64,000 bases of DNA from G963665545 sp963665545 (GCA_963665545.2 CAXXKZ010000004.1:1054001-1118000); one strand, 5' to 3'; positions 8,786 through 18,008 are shown, numbered from the stretch's first letter. Translations and numbers: made by a program. The notes: generated by a model from the sequence alone, not told the origin.

Positions 8786-10468
8786 TCAGTCAGAGGCCCT
8801 CGGGACGACTTTGACCAGTTCCTTGATGGCTTCTGTGACCAGCACGCCCGTCTCCGGCCCCATGGAACTCGCCTCGCCATAGGTCCATGGCGAAGAACTG
8901 TCCACATAGTAGTTGTGGGGTTCGCTAGCGTCCCAGCCACTTTTTGGAATGAAGTATCCGAGGCAATCATTGGTCAGACCAAACCAGAAGATATCCTTGC
9001 CGGGCGCGGCAATGTCTGTTCCGAAAAGGTGTTGGCTCAAAACCGCCAGCAGTGGTGGCGCAACATGGGCCGCCGGAAAATCGGCGCCTGGCAGCCTCTC
9101 CTCACCACCCAGGACCATCTCGGGGTAGATTTCTCCTGGTAAAGTAACAACCCACGACCGTCCGATCTGTACGATATTCACTTCGGTTGTAAATGCCGAG
9201 CATCCGTCACCATCCTCCCTGGCAAATATCCTGGCTTCGCACAGAGACCTGAGGCCCTGATTGTCCAGAGGCACTTTAAACAGCTTCTGGTAAGCCTTGA
9301 GCGGCACATCAGGATCAAACTGTTCAGGCACGGAATTGAGAACTTCCAGGATCTCCGTGGCCAGCATGCGTCCCTGAATCTGTGCTTTTTCCAGTGATGG
9401 CTCCGTTACGACCCGGCCGGAAAAACGATCAAAGATCGATACGGAATTATCCAGATGATCAAGGTAGTTACCGTCCTCATCCAGGAAGACATGAGGCCGG
9501 GTCGAGGTAATCATTCCACCCACCATTCCAGCAACGAAGATGTGCTGTTCCCCCAGCCCGTTTTTCAGCAGCGGGTTTCTTCGAAATGCTGCTTCCACGG
9601 CTGCACTTTTTTCCTGATAGGAAGCGTAGAGCCCCTGCCTCAGGGCCTTTCTCAATGCGGCGGGAAAATCTGCCGTCAACCCATCCAAAAAATAGCCAGC
9701 GGTCTCCACATGAGTAGACCAGTTGATCAGCGTCCCAATGGTCCTGTCCCCATCGGCCTGTTTGAAGTGCAATAGGCGGATGTCCGAATCCATCACAGAG
9801 GGAGGCCGCGTATCCAGGGCCTGATCGCCCGGCACAATCGGCACTTTTACGACCTGCATCCTGGCAGGTGAGAGCACTGAAACTGCCTCTTTGACCGACT
9901 TCAGAATCTGCTCCGCCAGAAACGCTTTATATGCTGGATCAACGCCGGTTTCTCCATCCGGTCCGAACAGGCCTAACAGGTCCGGTCCGTTGTGATTATG
10001 CGTTGAGCTGATATACAAGTGATCGATGTTCCACGCTTCAGGGAGCCGGTTTTGGATTTCAAGTACATCAGGGCGCATAAGGCCGATCACATCCAGACTG
10101 ACGATGGCAATGCGGGTGCCCTGGCCCTGGCCCTGGCTGTCCAGAACCAGTGCAATCGAAGACAGTGGGTCATAAGCCGTCCTGGCAAGACGCGTACTGG
10201 TGCCGGCGATCCAGACCGGATCAAAAACGCCGTTGTGATTCAGGTCTGTAAAATCCTCACCCTGTTCATACCTGCCGTTGCTGTTGCTGTCTGTAAATGT
10301 CTCGACGGATGGCGTAATGTCAGCTTCGTCAAAACCAACCTTAAACTCCGCCAGACAGGTCACACTCCAGATCTGACCCAAACCAACCAGGGCAATGAGA
10401 ACCAAGCGAGTTCCCGTAGCAGCGGATTTTTTTGGCGCATTGCTCGGCAAGATTCTTTGACAAATCAT
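8786..10468 (-). CDS. Ceramidase-like exported protein with EF-hand-like calcium loops
   Basis: A second ceramidase-family protein (about 560 residues) of a different subtype. After a signal peptide it has KVGFDEADITP, then an insertion DSNSNGRYE...DLNHNGVFD: two acidic DxNxNG loops resembling calcium-binding EF-hand or dockerin loops. VSLDVIGL and SSTHNHNGPD follow, the family's His-rich metal motif. The frame extends upstream to 10588, but that part overlaps the CocE gene. I prefer ATG 10468, which follows GGTGG by eight bases; ATG 10498 is the alternative. It follows the CocE stop closely (10488) and precedes the other ceramidase-like gene by 43 bases, implying one operon. The substrate is probably an N-acyl amide; the exact reaction is unknown. 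Confidence 0.8.
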   Translation of the reverse strand: MICQRILPSNAPKKSAATGTRLVLIALVGLGQIWSVTCLAEFKVGFDEADITPSVETFTDSNSNGRYEQGEDFTDLNHNGVFDPVWIAGTSTRLARTAYDPLSSIALVLDSQGQGQGTRIAIVSLDVIGLMRPDVLEIQNRLPEAWNIDHLYISSTHNHNGPDLLGLFGPDGETGVDPAYKAFLAEQILKSVKEAVSVLSPARMQVVKVPIVPGDQALDTRPPSVMDSDIRLLHFKQADGDRTIGTLINWSTHVETAGYFLDGLTADFPAALRKALRQGLYASYQEKSAAVEAAFRRNPLLKNGLGEQHIFVAGMVGGMITSTRPHVFLDEDGNYLDHLDNSVSIFDRFSGRVVTEPSLEKAQIQGRMLATEILEVLNSVPEQFDPDVPLKAYQKLFKVPLDNQGLRSLCEARIFAREDGDGCSAFTTEVNIVQIGRSWVVTLPGEIYPEMVLGGEERLPGADFPAAHVAPPLLAVLSQHLFGTDIAAPGKDIFWFGLTNDCLGYFIPKSGWDASEPHNYYVDSSSPWTYGEASSMGPETGVLVTEAIKELVKVVPRASD

Positions 10469-10487
10469 GGGAATTACCACCGTTGTG

Positions 10488-12203
10488 TCAGTCTTCATGG
10501 ACCAGGATGGGCAACAATACATGCGATGCGCGCGCGCTGTCGTGATAGATGGTTTGTTCGGCAACCTGCCATTCGGTGTCGGTGGCAACGGGGTTGCCGG
10601 TGTTCTGATTGGGATTCACCAGCGGAAATGCACTGCTTGAGATCTCGATCCTGATACGGTGACCCGGCAGAAACGCGTGGCCGATGTCGAACAGCTCAAT
10701 ATCGAACAATTCCGGCTTGTTGGGCGTCAATAACTCGGTCTTTTCATAGCCATTGCGGTAGCGTGCCCGCCGCACGCCTGCCGTTCTCGACCCCAGACTG
10801 ATGGCCCGGCCGTCAGGCTGGACATCCTGTATTTTTGCCGTGAAGTCGGTATCGGTGGCGTCACTGGAGGCGTACAGCTTGACGAATACCCGGCCCAGGA
10901 TTTCCACCGTGTGTTCAAGCTCTGCTGTGGTGTAGACGAGCACATCTTCGCGCCACTGCACCGGCCGCTGATCTTCGGCGAGGCCTAGAATGTGAACCGG
11001 GTTCTGGGGGTCGAATGTGAAGCGGTCAGGGTGCTCCGCCGCGGGTGCCGTCCATGACAGGGCCCCGTCTCCATCCAGCGAATTGGCCCCGCCGTTGCTA
11101 TGCAAGTAGAGCGGAGTCGGCTGCATCAAGGGGGGTGGATAAGTCTCAAGTTCGTGCCAGTGGTCGGCACCGGTTACGTAGGCCCGGGCGCGAGGCGCAG
11201 CGAAATGTGGCGTCGATTTCTTCAGGCAATAGTCGAAGAATTGCCGGCGAATCTCCTGGATATTCAGCACCGATTGTGGGGCGAACGCCATCTGGCCGAT
11301 CTCAAGTCCGCCACCCATATACGTCTGAGCGTGGCTCCAGGGCCCAATGATGAGATAGCCGTCGTGATCTTCAGACTGATTCGCATTCATCCCGTCCCAG
11401 TACCACAACGTACCGCCCTGTTGGCCGTCAAACCAGCCGGTGACGGTGAGGAATGGGATATCGATCTTTTTGAAATCCTCCGCGTCAAAGTGAATTGGGT
11501 CCCAGTACGCATCGAGCGTCGGATGCTCAAGAAACTCCTTGAACAGCGTGATGCGCCGGCCCATGAACTCATCCATCGTGATCAGCGGCCTGTGGGCCCA
11601 GACCGCTTCGAGGTCCACCTCGGCCACACTCTCGCTCTGGTCAGCCCGGGCGGATTGCTGGTTCAGCCATTCAAGCATCCGATACACCCTGAAGGCACCA
11701 CCCACATACGGCAATTCGTCAAACAGGCGTCCGGACGGTGCTGTGGGAATCATGCAGCGCAGGTGCGGGGGCCGCTCCAGGGCCGCCAGCCATTGAACAG
11801 TGCCCAGGTAGGACCCTCCCGAAGTACCGACACCTCCATTCGACCATTGCTGTTGCGCGACCCATTCGATCGTATCGTAGCCGTCCTCGCCTTCGCCGAA
11901 ATAAAAATGAAACTCGCCGTCTGAGTGGCCCCTGCCGCGGACGTCCTGGAGGACGACGGCATAACCGTTCTCAATGAAGTAGCTGAGCTGGTAGCGCCTG
12001 AACTGAGGCGCTTTCTGGTACGGCGTACGGATGAGAATCGTTGGGTACTGACGCTGCGAATCCGGCAGCCAGATGTCCGTTGACAACTCAACGCCATCGC
12101 GCATCGGCACGCGCACATCGAAGTAGGTTCGCATCTGAGCAACGGTTGGCGCGGCTGTTGCCGCCAACAACACGATGCAAAGGGCTCGTGCAAAATGCTT
12201 CAT
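10488..12203 (-). CDS. CocE/NonD family hydrolase (S15-type), exported
   Basis: A 571-residue protein. The signal peptide MKHFARALCIVLLAATAAP ends near AQ. VPMRDGVELSTDIWLP opens the alpha/beta-hydrolase domain of the cocaine esterase / X-prolyl dipeptidyl peptidase group. The nucleophile is Ser131 in GGSYLGTVQW; VLQDVRGRGHSDGEF is the usual lid-preceding strand. The last third is the jelly-roll domain, ending with PGHRIRIEISSSAFP and the NPNQNTGNP segment. The frame continues upstream to 12587, but that overlaps the dipeptidase gene, and only ATG 12203 gives a proper signal peptide. It lies 25 bases after the dipeptidase stop. It closely resembles the C-terminal two thirds of the 959-residue protein at 38494-41373. 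It could cleave esters or N-terminal acyl or prolyl bonds; the substrate is unknown. Confidence 0.88.
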   Translation of the reverse strand: MKHFARALCIVLLAATAAPTVAQMRTYFDVRVPMRDGVELSTDIWLPDSQRQYPTILIRTPYQKAPQFRRYQLSYFIENGYAVVLQDVRGRGHSDGEFHFYFGEGEDGYDTIEWVAQQQWSNGGVGTSGGSYLGTVQWLAALERPPHLRCMIPTAPSGRLFDELPYVGGAFRVYRMLEWLNQQSARADQSESVAEVDLEAVWAHRPLITMDEFMGRRITLFKEFLEHPTLDAYWDPIHFDAEDFKKIDIPFLTVTGWFDGQQGGTLWYWDGMNANQSEDHDGYLIIGPWSHAQTYMGGGLEIGQMAFAPQSVLNIQEIRRQFFDYCLKKSTPHFAAPRARAYVTGADHWHELETYPPPLMQPTPLYLHSNGGANSLDGDGALSWTAPAAEHPDRFTFDPQNPVHILGLAEDQRPVQWREDVLVYTTAELEHTVEILGRVFVKLYASSDATDTDFTAKIQDVQPDGRAISLGSRTAGVRRARYRNGYEKTELLTPNKPELFDIELFDIGHAFLPGHRIRIEISSSAFPLVNPNQNTGNPVATDTEWQVAEQTIYHDSARASHVLLPILVHED

Positions 12204-12228
12204 CGCATAGGCTCTATTGGGCGAATGC

Positions 12229-13365
12229 TCAGTCGAATGTGACCAGAGAAGGCAAACGCTCCTGGCGTAGCCGCAGGGCAGTGGCTTCCATTCCCCGCAT
12301 GGCCCGCAATACATTGCGTCCGGCGATTTTCTGCAATTCCTCCTCGCTATAGCCACGCCGCAGGAGCTCTGCAAACAGCACCGGGTACTTACTGACGTCT
12401 TCAAGCCCCACGGCCATGTAAGTGGGCTCGCCGCTGAAGTAGTCGGCGCCGATGCCGACATGATCGACCCCGGCCACTTGTTTGATGTGGTCAATATGAT
12501 CGGCGACATCGCCAACAGTGCCTCGGGGCTCCGGGTGGTCTTCCACCCACTCCTGCATGCGTTTGCTGAACTCCTCAGGGTCGTCAAGTTGAGCCCTTAG
12601 CCTTTCTTCGGCGTCGCGCTTTTTGCCCGCCCATACCGGTTCGCCAGGGGTCAGACCTGCCATTGCGCGTTGCCGCTCCGCCTCCACGCCCACGCGGTTG
12701 CGCCACTGCTCATCGGTAGGGGGAACATAGCCGAAAATGAAATTAACCATCACCACGCCGCCATTTTCTGCGACCCGCCGCAGGACATTGTCAGGAACGT
12801 TGCGTGGATGGATATTGATCGCTCGCGCGTTTGAATGCGAAAACAATACCGGCGCCTCGCTCACCCGCAAAGCCAGCGAGTTATCGATCATATGGCCGCC
12901 CTCGAGGCCGATCAGCGATGCGATTTTTCCATCACGGGTGATGCGATCGATGTCATCGGCGGTCCGGGCAAACTGGAAATCTTCGTAATGTTCGACATAT
13001 CGGTGAACCAGGTCGATCTCCCACAAGGCGCCGCTCAGGGCAGTCCCTTCCCACATCCATTCTGACGGCGTCCAGATTGACCAGAACTGAGCGCCGATCT
13101 TCCCTGCCCGCAGCCGCGGCAGGTCAGCGGACAGGATGGACTGGACCTGGTTCAGGTCCGAGGTGTAGGGGTTCACGCCGCTTTCCAAAATACTGCTTGG
13201 CAAATCGTTATGGGTGTCGATCAATGGTGCTTGGGCGATGATTTTGCCGGCTCGCTCGAGCAGTGCCGGATCGGGATCCGGCCAGTGCTCCTGCGCCGGA
13301 GCCTGCGAGGTCAGGGTCAGGGTCACACAAAACCCCAGCCATAGAATTGCGTGCTGTCGCATCAT
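12229..13365 (-). CDS. Membrane dipeptidase (renal dipeptidase, M19 family), exported
   Basis: About 378 residues from the chosen start. LIDTHNDLP carries the first zinc ligands (HxD). GLEGGHMIDNSL includes the bridging Glu, VLFSHSNARAINIHPRN matches the second histidine region, and VDHVGIGADYFSG is the late Asp motif. M19 enzymes split dipeptides, often with dehydro- or D-residues at the second position, and can open beta-lactams. The signal peptide is MMRQHAILWLGFCVTLTLTS. Possible starts are 13398, 13374, 13365 and 13362; none has a good ribosome-binding site, and 13365 gives the cleanest signal peptide. The divergent CehA-like gene starts at 13418, so the two promoters overlap or lie inside the genes. 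It begins the hydrolase operon that ends with the ceramidase-like genes. Confidence 0.9.
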   Translation of the reverse strand: MMRQHAILWLGFCVTLTLTSQAPAQEHWPDPDPALLERAGKIIAQAPLIDTHNDLPSSILESGVNPYTSDLNQVQSILSADLPRLRAGKIGAQFWSIWTPSEWMWEGTALSGALWEIDLVHRYVEHYEDFQFARTADDIDRITRDGKIASLIGLEGGHMIDNSLALRVSEAPVLFSHSNARAINIHPRNVPDNVLRRVAENGGVVMVNFIFGYVPPTDEQWRNRVGVEAERQRAMAGLTPGEPVWAGKKRDAEERLRAQLDDPEEFSKRMQEWVEDHPEPRGTVGDVADHIDHIKQVAGVDHVGIGADYFSGEPTYMAVGLEDVSKYPVLFAELLRRGYSEEELQKIAGRNVLRAMRGMEATALRLRQERLPSLVTFD

Positions 13366-13417
13366 CAGTTGCATATTGCAAATATTATCATGTCGCATAG
13401 ATTATGCTATCAATGCC

Positions 13418-15043
13418 ATGAAAATTTGCTGTTTATTCTCGGCCGCGCTGTTTTTGCTCAGCACAGCAGCGCCGGTTTACAGTCACCAGAGCACCCGCCA
13501 CCTCCTCCAGGCGCGCCTTGAGGCGCCCATCGAGAGCGCGCCTGCTCGCGTGGTGACAGCGCAGACTTCACAGCTGACCATTGAGGTGGTCGAGGCGACC
13601 ACGGAAACGCCATTGTCAGGTCTGGTGCGGATATTGCGTGACGATGGCACGGCCCTGGCGCTGGAAGGGCTGCTTGATCGCGGGCTGGGTCTGGAGGCAG
13701 ATTTCCAACGACTGGGCTGGCACGTCATTCACGGTCGCGCCACCGTGGCGGTTCCACGAGAGCAGATAACCGTAGAGGTCATATCGGGAATCGAGACGGA
13801 ACTGGAGCGCCGCAAGCTCGACCTCCACGGATCTAAAATGGAGCTGCTACGGTTTGAGCTTAATCGCTTTTTCGACAGCCGCGCACAGGGGCTGCAAAGC
13901 GGCAATACTCACCTCCACTTGATGAAGCTGTCGCGCACTCAGTCCGATCGATACCTGCGCGAAATTCCCCGCGGTGACGGCCTCGATCTGCTGTTCGTGT
14001 CGCACCTGGAACGAATTGCTGACGACGCCTACATCACCAACACCTATTCCTCCGGTGATTTGCAGGCGCTCTCGGGAGACGGGATTCTCTTCGGTAACGG
14101 CGAAGAGCACCGCCAGAACTTCGATAAGTTTGGCGAGGGTTATGGCCACGTCATGCTGCTGGATCTCAAGGAGCTCGTTGAGCCAGTGAGTATCGGCCCG
14201 GGCATCATGGAAGAAGGGCATGACGGCATTCCCCTGCGCCGCGGTATTGGCAGCGCCCGCAAGGACGGTGCCACCGTAATCGTCTGCCACAGCGCCTACG
14301 GTTTCGAGGACGTGCCCAATTGGGTTTCCGGCCTGATTGACGCCCACAACATTTTCGACGGCAGCCTCGATGACAATTATGAGGATGCCCTCTACCCCCT
14401 CCTCAATATCGGTCTAAGGGTGCCATTTTCGTCCGGCACCGACTGGTTCATGTACGACTTCTCCCGTGTATACGTGCCAGTCGAAGGTGAACTCACCGTC
14501 GATAAATGGCTCCGCGAGCTGAGGGATGGACGTTCGTTCATTACCAATGGGACCTTGCTGGAATTCTCTGTCAATGACCTCGGCCCGGGCGCTACGGTGG
14601 TGCTCTCTGCAACGGGGGCCGTCCTGGTCCGCGCCCGGGGCGTCGGGCGAATCGATTTCAAAGCAATCGAGCTGGTCCATAACGGTCGCGTCGTCAGCAC
14701 ATCGAAGTCTCTGGCCGTTGGCGGCCACTTCGAAGCAACGCTCGATGTGGCGGTAAGAATCGACAGTCCAAGTTGGCTTGCATTGCGGATTCCAGGTGGC
14801 GGTCAAAACGAACTCGAAGGCAAACTTTTCGCCCATACCAGCCCGGTCTACGTTGAAGTCGCGGGTAACAAGGGCGTTTTTATGCCTGATATCGCCCGCT
14901 CGTTGATTACCGATATGCTTCAGAGCATTGCAACGATAAGCAAGAAGGGGAAGTTCGAGTCGGACGAGGACCGTGAGAGAATCATCGAAATTTATCGCCA
15001 GGGAATAAAAGTGATAGAGACCCGCCTGGCGCAAAGCCCATAA
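13418..15043 (+). CDS. CehA/McbA family PHP-type metallohydrolase, exported
   Basis: A 541-residue protein. A signal peptide (MKICCLFSAALFLLSTAAP) precedes a beta-rich N-terminal domain of about 130 residues. The PHP-like domain then shows GNTHLHL (HxH metal ligands), LLFVSHLER and VIVCHSAYG, with GTDWFMYDFSRVYV near the end. CehA and McbA are carbaryl hydrolases (carbamate esters), and most relatives act on unknown amide or ester substrates. The frame is open from 13214, but only ATG 13418 gives a secretion signal and avoids overlap with the divergent dipeptidase. It converges on the TRAP transporter, with a shared hairpin between them. Substrate specificity is not inferable. Confidence 0.82.
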   Translation: MKICCLFSAALFLLSTAAPVYSHQSTRHLLQARLEAPIESAPARVVTAQTSQLTIEVVEATTETPLSGLVRILRDDGTALALEGLLDRGLGLEADFQRLGWHVIHGRATVAVPREQITVEVISGIETELERRKLDLHGSKMELLRFELNRFFDSRAQGLQSGNTHLHLMKLSRTQSDRYLREIPRGDGLDLLFVSHLERIADDAYITNTYSSGDLQALSGDGILFGNGEEHRQNFDKFGEGYGHVMLLDLKELVEPVSIGPGIMEEGHDGIPLRRGIGSARKDGATVIVCHSAYGFEDVPNWVSGLIDAHNIFDGSLDDNYEDALYPLLNIGLRVPFSSGTDWFMYDFSRVYVPVEGELTVDKWLRELRDGRSFITNGTLLEFSVNDLGPGATVVLSATGAVLVRARGVGRIDFKAIELVHNGRVVSTSKSLAVGGHFEATLDVAVRIDSPSWLALRIPGGGQNELEGKLFAHTSPVYVEVAGNKGVFMPDIARSLITDMLQSIATISKKGKFESDEDRERIIEIYRQGIKVIETRLAQSP

Positions 15044-15072
15044 AAAAAGGAAAAAAATGGCCGCTTTGCGCC
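15028..15072. terminator. Hairpin between convergent genes, probable bidirectional terminator
   Basis: Ten-base perfect inverted repeats, GGCGCAAAGC at 15028-15037 and GCTTTGCGCC at 15063-15072, flank an A-rich loop. The left arm overlaps the last codons of the CehA-like gene. The A-rich loop is a T-run when read on the minus strand. Placement between two convergent genes supports a terminator, although the T-run lies in the loop rather than after the stem. Confidence 0.5.
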
Positions 15073-15103
15073 TTATAGCGAAAGGCTCCTACTCAACAGC
15101 AGA

Positions 15104-16993
15104 TCAGAGTCCCAGCCACTCAACCACGCCCACCGATATGGCGGGTACGAACGTGATGACCAGAACTGCGATCAGGTTGATCAGGAAAAACGGCAGCGAA
15201 GCCCGGAATATAGACATCAGGGGTTGGTTAAATCGGAACGAGGCGAGGTAGAGATTCATACCCACTGGTGGGGTCAGGTATCCCAGTTCCATGTTGGCCA
15301 GGAAAATGATGCCCAGGTGAACCGGGTCGACTCCGAAGGCCGCCGCTACCGGCAACATCAGGGGCACGACGACCACGATGGCGGAAATAATGTCCAGGAG
15401 GCAACCCGCGAGCAACAGAGCGGCATTGAGTGCGAGTAGGAATACCCAAGGTGAATCGGTCAGGGACTGAATGAGTTCCACCGCCATCGACGGCACGTCG
15501 GCGAAAATCAGATAGCTGGTCAGCCCCATGGCCGAGGCAATAATGATTTTGATGCCGCCGACCAGGACGGCACATTCCGTGAGGATTCCACCCAGGGCTT
15601 TGCCGCTCCTGATGTTGCGATGAACAAACAGTTCAACGATCAGGGCGTATGCAGCCGCAGCCGCGGCCACTTCGACCAGGGTGGCTATGCCGGAAAACAT
15701 GCCGGCCAGAATCGCAATCGGCAGCGCCACCTCCCATTTTGACTCCCACAGTGTCTCCAGGGCTGTCGACAGCTCGAATTTTTGCCGTGGGTGTTTGACC
15801 TTGCGCGCCTTGTATATTGCGTAGCCACAAATCATCGAAATCAGCAACATGCCCGGCACAAAGCCCGCAACGAACAATTGATTGATCGGCGTGTGCGAAG
15901 CCACCCCGTACAGAATTATCAGCAGGCTGGGCGGCAACAGGATTCCGAGACTGCCGGATGCTGTGAGCACACCGAGTGAAAATTTCTTACCGAAATGCTG
16001 TTTCATCAGCACGGGCAGCATCAGCCCGCCCAGCGCGAGAATGGTGACGCCCGAGCCGCCGGTAAAGGTCGTGAAGAAGGCGCAAACGCAGATGGCGGCG
16101 ACAGCGGTGCCGCCGGGCATCCATCCGAACCAGGCCTGGAACAGGCGCACCAGCCGCGAGGAGGCATCTCCGGAAGCCAAAATGGTGCCCGCCAGGGTAA
16201 ACAGGGGAATCGTCGGCAGAATAGGATTTGATGCGATGCGGTATGCCTCCACTGAAATGGATGCCAGCGGGACGTCATCGGCCGCGAACAGCAGGGCAGC
16301 CAGACTGCCCAGCACGATGTATATCGGGGCACCGGCCAGAGTCGCCACGAAGATCACGGCCAGGCCCAGGGGAAGGGCCCAGTCGCTGGGGAAATCCACG
16401 AGCCAGGCCAATGCAAGCAGGGCGGTCATCAGTGCAATCAATTTGACGCCCTGAACCAGGGCCAGCAGCTGTCGGGCATAATGCCACGCCAGCAGGGTCA
16501 GGCTCACGGGCATAACGGTTTGAGCAAGCCACAGCGGAATGACGCCACCCAGGTGGACCGAGGAACTGGTCTCGGCAATCACCATGTCCACGGCCGCTTT
16601 TGCCAGAACCAGGCAGGTCGCAAGCGCCAGGGTATTGGCGATCAAATCGGCCAGCGTCTTGGCCCTTCCGCGCAGCAGTGAGGCAACCCCGAGTGATATA
16701 TGCCGGCTTTTGCTGGCGGCTACGACTGCGCCCAGATAGCCGAACCACAGCGTGGCATGGCGGACATAGTTGATGGACCCGGGTAGGCCCCGTCCAAACA
16801 GCGGCCGGCTGATCGTCTCCAGCAGGGGCAACAGGACGATGACCAGCAGCATCAATCCTGCTGCGATAACGGTAAAGCTGCCAAATAAATCACGAGCCTC
16901 GTTTCCCTGCTCCCGCCCGCGGCGAAAGGCGGCTTCACTCAATGGCATAGATTGAGTTTGCTTGCGACTCGACTGCGCGACGGTGGCGGTCAT
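15104..16993 (-). CDS. TRAP transporter fused DctQ-DctM permease
   Basis: A 629-residue membrane protein. The first part has about four helices of the small DctQ subunit (including RPLFGRGLPGSINYVRH). The larger rest is a DctM permease with repeated GG and PP motifs (FTGGSGVTILALGG, GILLPPSLLIILYG, LTPPVGMNLYL). It imports a carboxylate-like solute with sodium, using the binding protein encoded next to it. The ATG at 16993 follows directly on the binding-protein stop; the longer frame to 17119 is overlap. The cytoplasmic N-terminus (residues about 16-34, AAFRRGREQGNE) is encoded by a degenerate copy of the REP-like repeat found at 52701 and 61888. That is unusual for a functional gene and may explain the extra N-terminal segment. 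Confidence 0.9.
   Translation of the reverse strand: MTATVAQSSRKQTQSMPLSEAAFRRGREQGNEARDLFGSFTVIAAGLMLLVIVLLPLLETISRPLFGRGLPGSINYVRHATLWFGYLGAVVAASKSRHISLGVASLLRGRAKTLADLIANTLALATCLVLAKAAVDMVIAETSSSVHLGGVIPLWLAQTVMPVSLTLLAWHYARQLLALVQGVKLIALMTALLALAWLVDFPSDWALPLGLAVIFVATLAGAPIYIVLGSLAALLFAADDVPLASISVEAYRIASNPILPTIPLFTLAGTILASGDASSRLVRLFQAWFGWMPGGTAVAAICVCAFFTTFTGGSGVTILALGGLMLPVLMKQHFGKKFSLGVLTASGSLGILLPPSLLIILYGVASHTPINQLFVAGFVPGMLLISMICGYAIYKARKVKHPRQKFELSTALETLWESKWEVALPIAILAGMFSGIATLVEVAAAAAAYALIVELFVHRNIRSGKALGGILTECAVLVGGIKIIIASAMGLTSYLIFADVPSMAVELIQSLTDSPWVFLLALNAALLLAGCLLDIISAIVVVVPLMLPVAAAFGVDPVHLGIIFLANMELGYLTPPVGMNLYLASFRFNQPLMSIFRASLPFFLINLIAVLVITFVPAISVGVVEWLGL
16893..16948 (-). 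repeat. Degenerate REP-like repeat embedded in the DctQM coding sequence
   Basis: Read on the minus strand, these bases match the 72-bp REP-like element over 55 aligned positions with 46 identities, without gaps. The stem sequence GCCGCCTT and the tail GGCGGGAGCAGGGAA are retained. In both intergenic copies the same frame is open and would read M-P-S-S-A-A-A-F-R-R; here it reads M-P-L-S-E-A-A-F-R-R. This indicates co-option of a repeat as coding sequence. Confidence 0.7.
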
Positions 16994-16994
16994 T

Positions 16995-18008
16995 TCATTT
17001 CGCCGCCCTGATTGCGCGGTACTCATCGCGCAATCGCATGGTTTCGTCAAAGTACCGGGCAGGTACGATACTGCCTCGAATCTGCGGATAGCCGGCCTCG
17101 ACGGCCTCCAGCCACTCATCCATGGCGGCGCGATCGACCGGTACGACCTGCAGGCCGCGCTTGATCATCGCGTCCTTGGCCTCACGCTCCAGATCGCGCA
17201 CATCCTTTTCAAGGTTGAGGCCTTCTTCCCGGGTGATCTGCGCCATCTCCCGTCTGAATTGCGCGGGCACTTTCTGCCACGCCTTGTCCGTGATAATGGT
17301 TGCACCGATCAGGGGTGCCCACTTCAGGTCCGTCATATACGGGGTAAACGGAAACCACTGGTTGGCCAGTGCCATTAGGGGTGGCGCCTGGTAGGCGGTA
17401 ATCATGCCGGTTTGCAGCGCCGGCAGGATGTCAATGGAAGACAGTGAGACCGTATTGAAGCCGAAACGCTCCCACAGTCTTTCGCTTGCCGATGAGTCGC
17501 CGTTGGACCAGACGAACAATTTCTGTTTCCTCAGGTCATCGGGCGTGGTCACCGGTTCCTTGGTGAAAAAGTGGATCCAGCCCACTTCTCCCCAACTGAG
17601 CACCTGAAAGTGCTTTGCGGCCAGCAGCAGCTCGAGCTGTTGCACGATACGGTCGCGAACGTATTCCATTTCTTCGGTGGTGGTGAAGGCCAGGGGAATG
17701 TGCATCGCCTGGGTCGCCTTGTCGATGGAACTCAGACCCGCGGTCGATATGGCTGCGGCATCGAGTTGCCCCACCCGCACCCGGCGCAGAATGTCGTCTT
17801 CATCACCCAGGGTTCCGGCGTAGATTCGCAACCTAACCTGGCCGCCTGATACAGACTTCCACCGAGTATCTATGGTTTTGAGGTGCTCATGCCAGATGGA
17901 ATCCTTGGGCGCAACCGTGGCCAGCTTGATGACGACAGGGGCCTGCGCGGCGCTGGCGTTGAGTGTTACTACAGCGAGAATGACTATCGTGAGTATATGT
18001 ATGAGCAT
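16995..18008 (-). CDS. TRAP transporter substrate-binding protein (DctP/TatP)
   Basis: A 337-residue periplasmic solute receptor. The signal peptide MLIHILTIVILAVVTLNASA is followed by IKLATVAPKDSIWHEHL and GGQVRLRIYAGTLGDEDD, the start of the DctP fold. QLDAAAISTAGL and VWSNGDSSASERLWERFGF line up with the ligand cleft, though the carboxylate-binding Arg region is not an orthodox DctP match. ATG 18008 is preceded nine bases earlier by GGAGG, which lies inside the end of the TatT gene, so the longer frame (to 18272) is wrong. Its neighbour is a TatT lipoprotein; such receptors (TatP, Tp0957 type) dock on TatT trimers and may bind hydrophobic ligands. Ligand unknown. Confidence 0.9.
   Translation of the reverse strand: MLIHILTIVILAVVTLNASAAQAPVVIKLATVAPKDSIWHEHLKTIDTRWKSVSGGQVRLRIYAGTLGDEDDILRRVRVGQLDAAAISTAGLSSIDKATQAMHIPLAFTTTEEMEYVRDRIVQQLELLLAAKHFQVLSWGEVGWIHFFTKEPVTTPDDLRKQKLFVWSNGDSSASERLWERFGFNTVSLSSIDILPALQTGMITAYQAPPLMALANQWFPFTPYMTDLKWAPLIGATIITDKAWQKVPAQFRREMAQITREEGLNLEKDVRDLEREAKDAMIKRGLQVVPVDRAAMDEWLEAVEAGYPQIRGSIVPARYFDETMRLRDEYRAIRAAK

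Noticed and set aside
10488..12587. Long version of the CocE gene
   Set aside because: The first 128 codons overlap the dipeptidase and lack family similarity; the signal peptide begins at 12203.
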